Source: an uncultured Draconibacterium sp.
Lineage (GTDB): Bacteria; Bacteroidota; Bacteroidia; Bacteroidales; Prolixibacteraceae
Length of the DNA: 64,000 nucleotides
NCBI RefSeq assembly: GCF_963676735.1
Contig: NZ_OY781464.1
Coordinates: 4,869,001-4,933,000 of the forward strand
Direction: 5' to 3'
Below the pieces are notes generated by a model. The model did no database searches. It saw only the letters and a program-made list of their open reading frames with translations, and had not been told where the DNA came from. The translations under genes were made by a program, and so were the position numbers. This document shows positions 45,934 through 53,475 of the stretch, piece after piece. Every line of letters begins with the position of its first letter. Positions within the stretch are counted from its first letter, which is position 1.

Positions 45934-47477
45934 GCCTCTATTTCTTTTATTATCCCCTCAATATCAGCTCGAAGCGCATCTATTTTACTCGTTGTAGCAG
46001 AAATATCCTGTTTCAACTTTACAATGTCTATCTTCTCATTTGTATCCTTTGCTTCTACATAGGTGCTTACAGAGAGATTATACTCATTTTCTACAATAGC
46101 CTCATACTTTACAGATTTTACTACATAGTCCTTATCTTCTTTGTTGTCAAACATTTCCATGATCTGTTCTATGTGCTCGTCAGTAAGTACATTATTATTG
46201 GTTTCTTTTTTAAAGAATTTTTCACTGCTTACATCTATGAACTGGATTTTATTGTCACTCTTATGTTTTGAAAGAACAAGGATATTTACGGCAATAGAAG
46301 TACCATAGAAAAGGTTTGGAGCTAAAGAGATAACAGTTTCTACAAAATTATTTTCTACCAGATACTTCCTAATCTTCTGTTCTGCGCCACCACGATAAAA
46401 TATGCCAGGGAAACATACAATAGCAGCCCTTCCTTTACTTGACAGATAACTAAGCGCATGTAGCACAAATGCAAAGTCTGCTTTCGATTTTGGGGCTAGC
46501 ACTCCGGCAGGTGCAAAACGGTCATCATTGATTAGGGTTGGGTCATCGCTACCGATCCATTTTACTGAATACGGTGGATTGGAAACTATAGCGTCAAATG
46601 GTTTTTCATCACCTAAGTGTGGATCTGTGAGGGTATCACCGAGCACAATATTGAACTTGTCGTAATTGATGTTATGTAGAAACATATTCATTCGAGCTAG
46701 GTTGTAGGTTGTGTGGTTTATCTCCTGACCATAGAAGCCATCTTCGATTATATGGTTATCAAAGTGTTTTTTAGCTTGAAGTAACAGTGAACCGGAACCA
46801 GCCGCTGGATCATATATCTTATTCACAGTTTCCTGTTTGTGCATCGCCAGTTGTGCTATAAGTTTAGAGACATTCTGTGGCGTGAAAAATTCGCCTCCCG
46901 ACTTTCCTGCGTTTGCTGCATAATTTGAGATAAGAAACTCATATGCATCTCCAAAGAGATCTATTTGATTGTCTTCAAAGTTTCCGAAGTTTAATTCGGC
47001 TACCCCTTTTAGAACTGCCGCTAAACGTTTGTTTTTATTTTCTACAGTATTACCCAGTCGATTACTTGTTGTGTCAAAATCTGCAAACAGGCCTTTTATA
47101 TCCTGTTCTGATGGATATCCATTAGCGGAGCTCTCTATAGCTGAAAATATTTCAGCTAAATCTGTATTTAGGTTTGCATTACTATTAGCTTTTCTCTCTA
47201 CATTAACAAAAAGCTGGCTTGGATATATAAAGTAACCTTTTGTCTTAATGGCGTCATCTTTTATCTCAGGCGTTATCACATCATCAGTGAGCTTTGCATA
47301 ATCAATGCTTTCGTCTCCCCCCTCAATGTAGTTGGTAAAATTCTCACTAATGAAGCGATAGAAGAGTGTTCCTAAAACAAATTGTTTAAAATCCCATCCG
47401 TCTACTGAACCACGAACTTCGTTGGCTATCTTCCATATTTTAGCTTGTAATTCTGCTCTCTGAATTGCACTTGTCAT
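45930..47477 (-). CDS. hsdM: Type I restriction enzyme, M (methylase) subunit
   Basis: This 515-residue N6-adenine methyltransferase subunit has the N-terminal HsdM domain (WKIANEVRGSVDGWDFKQFV, about 15-34) and SAM motif I IYDPAAGSGSLLLQAK (about 220-235). Catalytic motif IV is NPPYSVKW (about 300), followed by FCFPGIF-like and RKYLVENNFVETVISL segments. It is the first gene of the operon and starts after a 690-bp spacer. Motifs are complete, so host protection should be functional. Confidence 0.97.
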   Translation of the reverse strand: MTSAIQRAELQAKIWKIANEVRGSVDGWDFKQFVLGTLFYRFISENFTNYIEGGDESIDYAKLTDDVITPEIKDDAIKTKGYFIYPSQLFVNVERKANSNANLNTDLAEIFSAIESSANGYPSEQDIKGLFADFDTTSNRLGNTVENKNKRLAAVLKGVAELNFGNFEDNQIDLFGDAYEFLISNYAANAGKSGGEFFTPQNVSKLIAQLAMHKQETVNKIYDPAAGSGSLLLQAKKHFDNHIIEDGFYGQEINHTTYNLARMNMFLHNINYDKFNIVLGDTLTDPHLGDEKPFDAIVSNPPYSVKWIGSDDPTLINDDRFAPAGVLAPKSKADFAFVLHALSYLSSKGRAAIVCFPGIFYRGGAEQKIRKYLVENNFVETVISLAPNLFYGTSIAVNILVLSKHKSDNKIQFIDVSSEKFFKKETNNNVLTDEHIEQIMEMFDNKEDKDYVVKSVKYEAIVENEYNLSVSTYVEAKDTNEKIDIVKLKQDISATTSKIDALRADIEGIIKEIEA

Positions 47478-48116
47478 TCTTTCTTTTTATTTCGTTATTT
47501 TTCCTTATATAGTCGTTTATTGGCTTGGTGATTCGGTATTTGCGAGTTGTTTACTAGTTCGCGTTTCTCATTTTTCTGGTTTTTTTGTACATTTTTTCTG
47601 TTAACTGTGCTATTTGGAATTAGCAAACTCAAATATAATAAACTGTTTTGGTTATGTATGCCGAAATGGATTATCGTTTTAATGTATAGGGATTATATAC
47701 CCGTGACTAGCTGTGTTAGTTTGTGCTGGATTTTTGTTACACGTAATGTTGTTTTTCTTTTGACGCTATGTTTAATAGTGGCTCGTTATTGCCGTCAACT
47801 TTCATCTTCAAAATTGCTCAGTAATTGAGGTTTTTCTCACGGAAATCCTGTATATTTTTTCAGAAATTTTGGGTATATATATTAAAGCCCCGACCTCATA
47901 GGATGAGCCCCCTGCCTTAATATGGCTGGGAAAACAAATAATATAGCAAGGGGGTGGGGTACCCTCACTTTGTTTTCTTCTATTTTCGTTTATTTAGTTT
48001 TAACGGCGTTTCGTTTGTAATTATGTTTCTTAGGGTATATGCGTTTTTCCCTTTAGGGCTTTTTGTATTTGTCTGGTCTTTAACATGTTCGTGGTGAAAG
48101 AAAATTTATTTTATTG
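47478..48116. other. Spacer between R-M operon and SIR2 cassette
   Basis: No gene is supported here. A hydrophobic plus-strand frame at 47547-47828 has poor composition and no matches that I recognise. The G/C-rich block 47895-47966 contains GAGCCCCCTGCC and AGGGGGTGGGGTACCCTC, unusual in this AT-rich island. Its end (47956-47966) recurs at 52007-52017. The hsdM promoter must lie near 47490-47560 but shows no clear consensus. Confidence 0.45.
47956..47966 (+). repeat. GGGGTACCCTC motif left of SIR2 cassette
   Basis: This 11-bp sequence is identical to 52007-52017. Both are preceded by an ATATATT...AGCCCC block and followed by a T-rich stretch containing TGTTTT. A looser GAGCCCTTACTTGGTACC version lies at 53354-53371. 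These may be cassette boundaries. Confidence 0.4.
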
Positions 48117-48147
48117 TTGGTAGTTTAATTTTTATGTTTTACTTTTG
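48117..48147 (+). promoter_or_regulatory. Promoter of the SIR2 cassette (TTG-N20-TACTTTTG)
   Basis: TTG (48117-48119) is followed after exactly 20 bases by TACTTTTG (48140-48147), a full Bacteroidota -33/-7 match. The expected transcript start is about 7 bases on, near 48154, giving a short leader before the ATG at 48173. This marks the start of an operon distinct from the divergent R-M genes. Confidence 0.7.
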
Positions 48148-48172
48148 GTGACCGCTCAACTAATGAAATGCT

Positions 48173-48391
48173 ATGATATCAGAACAAACCTTTGATTCCA
48201 TGGGGAAAATCGATAGAAAAATTGGATACAAACACACAGGCCATTTTGGTAAAGAAGATACTGGAGTTGATACGCATATTGAAGCACAGGAGGAATGTGA
48301 TCCTTCTGATTCTGCTAATGACGAAGGTATTGTTGGAATGGGTGAGAAGCACATCAAAGGAACAAACAATTATTATTTTCAGTTAACTTAG
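48173..48391 (+). CDS. Small acidic protein, first ORF of the SIR2 cassette (tentative)
   Basis: This 72-residue frame starts 26 bp behind a consensus promoter and ends 8 bp before the ATG of the HExxH protein. The product is hydrophilic with several His and acidic residues (KIGYKHTGHFGKEDTGVDTH; EECDPSDSANDEG). The codon pattern looks like normal coding DNA. I recognise no family. It could be a genuine small subunit, an antitoxin-like partner or a leader peptide. The overlapping minus-strand frame is less likely because the promoter points the other way. Confidence 0.5.
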   Translation: MISEQTFDSMGKIDRKIGYKHTGHFGKEDTGVDTHIEAQEECDPSDSANDEGIVGMGEKHIKGTNNYYFQLT

Positions 48392-48399
48392 TACGTTTG

Positions 48400-50307
48400 A
48401 TGTACAAAATTGGCCCAAAGTTTTTCCTGAAATTAGAATTTCAGAACCAACTAAAGCAATTTAAGTTAACATGTAATTCAGAAACCAAGGTTTTTGATAA
48501 TTGGGAGCACGCGACCAGGTACAGTCCAATTTACAATTTAACTTCAATTGAACCTCCTTCAGTGTTTATTGGAAAGTGGTTTGTAATTTTTTTGTACAGA
48601 TGTAGGATCAATGAACTTGCCTTGTTAAAGTTAAACGGTTCGGTTCATGTTTTTGCTAGTAATGGATTAGCGAATGTGGTTTGCTTTACACAGAAATCCA
48701 AGCATATTTCTGGGTTAATTAACTGGGCCGTTCGTAAAGGATTGAAATATGAAAAATGGAACTTAACTGATTCTATTATTACTAGAAGTAGTCACTCCAA
48801 ATACGATAACTTTAAGTTTGATTTTAAACGCCTTTCTCCTTCCAACAAGGTTATTAAATCTTTGTACTTCGAATACCTTTCAAATTTTTTATCGATTTAT
48901 CAAAATATCTTTCACTTTGTGCCTGAGTATGGAGCTCATTTCTTACAGTTAAATTCCAAGGTTCATAGCTTTATTGAAAGTAAAATTTCTCCAGATGAAG
49001 AGAAAATTGAATTCTTAATCTCCTTGAATGCTGGTCTTTCTCGTTTGTATGGTCAAACCTTTAGCGTTTGTACCAATATTCTTTATAATTATTGTCCGGT
49101 TCAAAATCATAGTTTGTTAGGGATTGGCAGTAGTAACCTAGCTCTTCTAAACTTCAGTAGGTTCTATGAAAAGGTTATTGGAGAAGAATTTATCCCAGAT
49201 AAGATTCTTGAATTAAGGAAAATTGATGTTGACAGGGAATTAGTTTATTTTAAGGACGACCAACTTGAATTATCTGAGTTTTACCAAAATGAGTTTATAA
49301 ATCTGGTTGATTTCAATGGGAGTCCGAAAGCTGTACCTGTTGTTCCTTTTTTTAGCGCGAGAGATGGATTTAAAAGTGGTAATAGAATCAATATCAGTGT
49401 GCCCTTAATAGCTATTTTTAGCTGTAATACCCTTAGTTGGAATTTATTAACTCTTACGCATGAACTGTCTCATTTGCAAGTGAGAGGTTGTCTTTCTCAT
49501 ATTTGGCCTGATCCTAACGATGAAGTTGAGATCAATTATGTGAAAGAATTGCTCAAAGATCCTAAGACAAATGTTCGCAATTATTTAGATTATGCAAAAG
49601 AATTGATTGGAACAGCAGTTATATGGATTAATGAAACCAATAACGGTGTTTTTGATTTTTCACGCCTAAAGGGAAAGAAGCTTAGTCCGAAATTTACTAC
49701 GCGGTTATTAATTGATATTGATGAAACTATTACTCATATTTTCGATTTCTTATATTTTTATGATGGTGATATTAACAAATATCTCAGATCGATCTGGGCT
49801 TCTTGGATAACTATTCCCTATATTGAGGATCGGATCGAAGATTATATTGTAAGAACTGGGACTGCAATTTTAAGTGATAACTTGCATGAAAAAGATTGGG
49901 CAAAATTTGTTGAAGTACAGTTGTTAAAATGGTTTCGAATTTTGCGTAAGGATAGTAATCATAGTTATTATAAAATTGCGTTGGACCATTTTCGAAATAA
50001 ACAATTTAAGAAAAGAATTATAAATAAAATTACAGCTAGGATTCCTTTAATCGTTTTTACTCGAACTTTCTTATATTCAACCAAGATTTCGGGGAAGGTA
50101 AATAAGGAATTGAAGGTTTATAGTGATCATAGTAACAAAGAAGGGTACAGATTAATTGTACGTGAGTTTGATATGAGGGATGGTCCGATTACTAATCCTT
50201 TTAGTTTTCTTAATGAATTTAGTAAGGATCAGTATAGTTCTGAAAAAAATTCATTATGGATATTAAGTCATTTGTCTTTTATTACGTTTAAAATTGGTGA
50301 TAAGTGA
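48400..50307 (+). CDS. Unknown 635-residue protein with HExxH zinc-peptidase motif
   Basis: The ATG at 48400 is used; a TTG three bases upstream is possible. There is no signal peptide or convincing membrane helix, so the protein is probably cytosolic. In the middle, NLLTLTHELSHLQVRG carries HELSH at residues 354-358, a good zincin motif inside a helix, preceded by a hydrophobic strand (INISVPLIAIF). A third metal ligand could be a Glu or Asp in DPNDEVEINY (371-380) or further down. Regions before and after (1-320, 400-635) resemble nothing I know. Its stop overlaps the next start by 4 bp. It may act as the sensor, the protease effector or an activator in a defence system with the SIR2 protein. 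Confidence 0.85.
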   Translation: MYKIGPKFFLKLEFQNQLKQFKLTCNSETKVFDNWEHATRYSPIYNLTSIEPPSVFIGKWFVIFLYRCRINELALLKLNGSVHVFASNGLANVVCFTQKSKHISGLINWAVRKGLKYEKWNLTDSIITRSSHSKYDNFKFDFKRLSPSNKVIKSLYFEYLSNFLSIYQNIFHFVPEYGAHFLQLNSKVHSFIESKISPDEEKIEFLISLNAGLSRLYGQTFSVCTNILYNYCPVQNHSLLGIGSSNLALLNFSRFYEKVIGEEFIPDKILELRKIDVDRELVYFKDDQLELSEFYQNEFINLVDFNGSPKAVPVVPFFSARDGFKSGNRINISVPLIAIFSCNTLSWNLLTLTHELSHLQVRGCLSHIWPDPNDEVEINYVKELLKDPKTNVRNYLDYAKELIGTAVIWINETNNGVFDFSRLKGKKLSPKFTTRLLIDIDETITHIFDFLYFYDGDINKYLRSIWASWITIPYIEDRIEDYIVRTGTAILSDNLHEKDWAKFVEVQLLKWFRILRKDSNHSYYKIALDHFRNKQFKKRIINKITARIPLIVFTRTFLYSTKISGKVNKELKVYSDHSNKEGYRLIVREFDMRDGPITNPFSFLNEFSKDQYSSEKNSLWILSHLSFITFKIGDK

Positions 50308-50969
50308 TTATACCTAAAGAAATAAAATACTTGTCTGGCTGGATATACCAAAACAATACTCAGTGTTCCGTCTTTAATATGTTAAAGACTATTTCTGTTT
50401 TTAATCTTAAAGATTATAAGAAACTTGATTGGAATAGAGGGATTATAGAGAGTGATACAAGTCTCTTGGGTGAAGAAGAATTCAAACAATCTTATCGCTA
50501 TAGTTACTTTTTTAGAGAAAGTAAGGATTTTGGGACACTTATTTTGTTAACACAGAATAAAGAGATTACTAGTTTTATTCATAATCTGTTATTTGCTAAA
50601 TCTAAAGATTTTTTAGTTATTGGTGTTGAAACCCACAAAATAGTACATAAGATATTAGCTGGGCAATCGCATTATTTAACCACTACTATTCACGCACGTA
50701 TTGCAGGAATGAGACAAAAGGTTAACTCTATATCTCTGTATGGGATGGATGTTATTCGTTCTCCTATTTATAGGGAATATGAGAATAATTTAGAGCTTAC
50801 TTCATGCGGTTTGGGAATTGAAGATCGAAGTTCTTATAACGGATACACTGAGATTTTAAAGGTTTCAAATGATGGAACTTTATCTTTTCCTTGCAAAGAC
50901 CCTAAGGTGTTCAAACGCGTAGATAGGGTTTTAAACTTTATTTATGATTGTTTTAATTTTTACCAATAA
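50304..50969 (+). CDS. Unknown 221-residue protein of SIR2 cassette
   Basis: The GTG at 50304-50306 overlaps the stop of the HExxH gene (GTGA), and the gene ends one base into the SIR2 gene, so all three are translationally coupled. The product is soluble, with a pattern of alternating strands and helices (TLILLTQNKEITSFIHNLLF; DFLVIGVETHKIVHKILAGQ). It has the conserved-looking segment HYLTTTIHARIAGMRQKV. No family or catalytic motif is recognised. Tight coupling suggests a fixed-ratio complex with one or both neighbours. Confidence 0.82.
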   Translation: MIIPKEIKYLSGWIYQNNTQCSVFNMLKTISVFNLKDYKKLDWNRGIIESDTSLLGEEEFKQSYRYSYFFRESKDFGTLILLTQNKEITSFIHNLLFAKSKDFLVIGVETHKIVHKILAGQSHYLTTTIHARIAGMRQKVNSISLYGMDVIRSPIYREYENNLELTSCGLGIEDRSSYNGYTEILKVSNDGTLSFPCKDPKVFKRVDRVLNFIYDCFNFYQ

Positions 50970-51880
50970 TGAAATGGCAATTTCTTAAAAGTGACCCTGA
51001 TAATGTAATTGATTACATTGCGGATGAGCTCATTAACTCTCGTTTAATGATTGTTTTAGGCTCAGGGATTTCGTTGGCTTTGAATATTCCTTCTTGGGAC
51101 AAACTTGTTGAAGAGATGTGCAACTTAGCTGGTGTTGAGTATGGCGCTTCAAATGATAAGTATGTCTTGATGAAATATTGCAAGGCGAAATTGGGTAGTA
51201 ATTATATTTCTACTGTTAAAGATGTTCTTTATGCAAGGTATAATCCACAATTGAAAGAGATTGCAGGAAATGAGTTATTGGTAGCTTTGGGAGCTTTGAT
51301 TATTGGCTCAAAGAGAGGTAAGGCAACTAATGTTATCACATACAACTATGACGATGTTTTAGAAACATATTTGCTTTATCACGGCTATATGCCTAATGTT
51401 ATTTCACAAGTACCGTATGTAAAAATTGATGCTGATGTGCAGGTTTATCATCCTCATGGATATCTGCCTAAATATTTTGGTGAAGACAGTAAAATTGTTT
51501 TAGACCAAGATTCTTACTCAGATTCCGGGAATATACTTGATCCAATTTACAGGGAGATTGAGTCTGCGGCTTTATCTTCTACACTTTTGATGATTGGTAC
51601 TTCTGGTGAAGACAATAATATCAATAGTCTTTTGGTAAATGTAAAAAAGAGTCATATTTCTAATTCCGATGTTAGTAGAATTGTCGGTTTTATATTTAAG
51701 TTAGATAGTGACTTAAAAGACTATGAGGAGAATGCTTTTAAGGAAAAAGGTATATTTTGCATACGTATTACTGACTATTCAGAAATTCCAAACTATATAT
51801 CTAAAATTTGTAGAAAAGCACTTTTGAAGTTTTATTCTGATTCTGATAATTTCCTCTTTTCGGAGATTGACAAATCTTAA
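50969..51880 (+). CDS. SIR2-like domain protein, putative NADase effector
   Basis: This 303-residue protein carries a SIR2_2-type Rossmann fold. MIVLGSGISLALNIPSWDKL (27-46) is the NAD-binding GSG loop. VITYNYDDVLE (122-132) contains the Asn-Asp pair of the active site, and VQVYHPHGYL (158-167) includes the catalytic-type His. SSTLLMIGTSGEDNNIN is the last binding loop. In defence proteins such as ThsA, DSR and SIR2-HerA this domain degrades NAD+ and stops cell growth when triggered. There is no extra sensor domain here, so sensing must come from the two coupled genes upstream. The start shares one base with the previous stop (TAATG). Confidence 0.9.
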   Translation: MKWQFLKSDPDNVIDYIADELINSRLMIVLGSGISLALNIPSWDKLVEEMCNLAGVEYGASNDKYVLMKYCKAKLGSNYISTVKDVLYARYNPQLKEIAGNELLVALGALIIGSKRGKATNVITYNYDDVLETYLLYHGYMPNVISQVPYVKIDADVQVYHPHGYLPKYFGEDSKIVLDQDSYSDSGNILDPIYREIESAALSSTLLMIGTSGEDNNINSLLVNVKKSHISNSDVSRIVGFIFKLDSDLKDYEENAFKEKGIFCIRITDYSEIPNYISKICRKALLKFYSDSDNFLFSEIDKS

Positions 51881-52523
51881 TTTGTTATCTCTTCTATTTC
51901 TACTGTTATGTCTATAGTTTTTTGCGTATGCATGAGAGAGACTTTGAGATTACTTTAATCCCCACGTCTATTTTCTTTGGGGAATCATATATTATTTAGA
52001 GCCCCTGGGGTACCCTCTAAGTGTTTTTTGGTTACTATTCAAAATTGATTTTTGCTTTTGTATTTATCATTTCCAGAAACGTTATTACCTTTAGCTTCCG
52101 TATTAAAAAACCATTTGCGAATGAGATAAACCTTTAGAGGTAGATAAAATATTATTGTGACTGCAATTGTCCGGTACCAGAAAAATCCGCCAGATTTAAT
52201 GAATACACCGAGGAAAATAGCAGGACGGTTAACGTATGGGCGTAACCGGCTTGTTGGTGTATGGGCTTCTGGCGGAGCCTCTCTGGTTGACAAGTTTGGT
52301 TGCGCCTTCTTGTTTTAACGACATATGCAGAAACCATAACCTGTTTATACCGAATTTAAAATATGCGTTGCTTACCTGAATCAGGAAACCGCCAGTGTAG
52401 TTTTATACACCCAGGTAGCTTACGTTGAGGCGTGGGCTGTTCGTACTGATTAATTGGTAAGTTCAGCCCTTCGCTTCTAAAATAAACCCCTTCTCAGGCT
52501 GTGGGAGGACTATTTAATTTGTT
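51881..52523. other. Spacer with possible structured RNA
   Basis: No gene is supported. A minus-strand frame at 52039-52293 lacks start context and similarity. The segment 52330-52500 has several short hairpins: CCTGAATCAGG, GTGTAGTTTTATACAC and GGGCTG...CAGCCC. It also differs in base composition from its surroundings, which could reflect a small RNA or remnants of another element. 52007-52017 repeats the motif at 47956. Confidence 0.35.
52007..52017 (+). repeat. GGGGTACCCTC motif right of SIR2 cassette
   Basis: This is the second identical copy of the 11-bp motif at 47956-47966, 127 bp beyond the SIR2 stop. It lies in the context GAGCCCCTGGGGTACCCTC. The two copies enclose exactly the promoter and the four ORFs of the cassette. 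Confidence 0.4.
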
Positions 52524-53252
52524 ATGAAAAACTTTTTTAAATCATGCCTTGTGTCTCTATGTTTTATGGTTCTGCTATCTAATTGTGATGAATCTGACAC
52601 TTCCCCGAATGTCTCGCCCATAGAATTTAATCCTAACAGAACTTATGGTACTATGACTGACCAAGATGGGAATGTCTATAAAACCATCCAGATAGGCGAA
52701 CAAACCTGGATGGCTGAGAATTTGAGGGTTACTACTTTCAGAAATGGAGAACTAATTCAAATGGTTGATGAGAGCGAGGATTGGGAAAATTTAGATACCC
52801 CCGCCTATTGTGTCCCCCTTGATAAGAATGCTTATAGAGATGTTTATGGGCTTTTGTATAATAAATATGTTTGTTCTGATGATAGGCTCATTGCGCCTGA
52901 AGGTTGGCATATCCCTAATCGTGATGATTGGTATGAATTAAGTAATTTTTTAGGTAGTGGTAGTCTTGCTGGTAGAAAGATGAAAGAGCAAGGATTTTCT
53001 CACTGGGTTGATCCTGAAGATATTAACTTTCTAGGCGGTGATAATGATTCTGGGTTCACGGCACTTCCTGCAGGTTACAGAGTTAACAGTTACTATCGTT
53101 TTGGTCGTCAAGCTACTTGGTTTGTTGACTCTACGCCTTTAAGTGATGACCATATCTCGGTTGTCTCACTTTATGATCATATTAATGATCTAAATTTTCA
53201 CGGATATGATGGTTATGTTGGTTTTAGTATTAGATGTGTTAAAGATGAATAA
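52524..53252 (+). CDS. FISUMP-domain lipoprotein
   Basis: This 242-residue protein has a lipoprotein signal (VLLSNCDE, Cys21). The Fibrobacter succinogenes major paralogous domain covers about 40-240: GTMTDQDGNVYKTIQIGEQT, then WMAENLRV, IAPEGWHIPNRDDWYEL, GFTALPAGYR and GYVGFSIRCVKD. Such surface proteins are abundant in Bacteroidota, have a C-type-lectin-like/FGE-like fold and unknown ligands. No reverse transcriptase is nearby, so a diversity-generating role is not supported. It sits alone between two T/A-rich spacers, so it may be cargo. Confidence 0.88.
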   Translation: MKNFFKSCLVSLCFMVLLSNCDESDTSPNVSPIEFNPNRTYGTMTDQDGNVYKTIQIGEQTWMAENLRVTTFRNGELIQMVDESEDWENLDTPAYCVPLDKNAYRDVYGLLYNKYVCSDDRLIAPEGWHIPNRDDWYELSNFLGSGSLAGRKMKEQGFSHWVDPEDINFLGGDNDSGFTALPAGYRVNSYYRFGRQATWFVDSTPLSDDHISVVSLYDHINDLNFHGYDGYVGFSIRCVKDE

Positions 53253-53475
53253 TTCTTACATTATTTAGTTGTTGTGGTTTGTTACTTTATTCATCGATTT
53301 AGTTTCTAGTTCAACATATATTTTAATATAAAAGGGCCCGGTTATTTAACGCCGAGCCCTTACTTGGTACCGCCAACTACAATTCGTTTTTTGATCTTGA
53401 TTAGTGTCAGCTAGAATTGCAAAATCGCCCTATATATAACATTTTAATGTAAATAATGATGCCACTTTGTTGTGG

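Noticed and set aside
47547..47828. Hydrophobic plus-strand ORF upstream of the SIR2 cassette
   Set aside because: Composition is Phe/Leu/Cys-rich as expected from AT-rich noncoding DNA; no start context and it overlaps the expected hsdM promoter.
52039..52293. Minus-strand ORF of 84 residues
   Set aside because: Low-complexity Pro/Arg start, no similarity recognised and a competing frame on the same strand.
52524..53252. Diversity-generating retroelement target (FISUMP/C-type-lectin fold)
   Set aside because: No reverse transcriptase or template repeat was found in the window.
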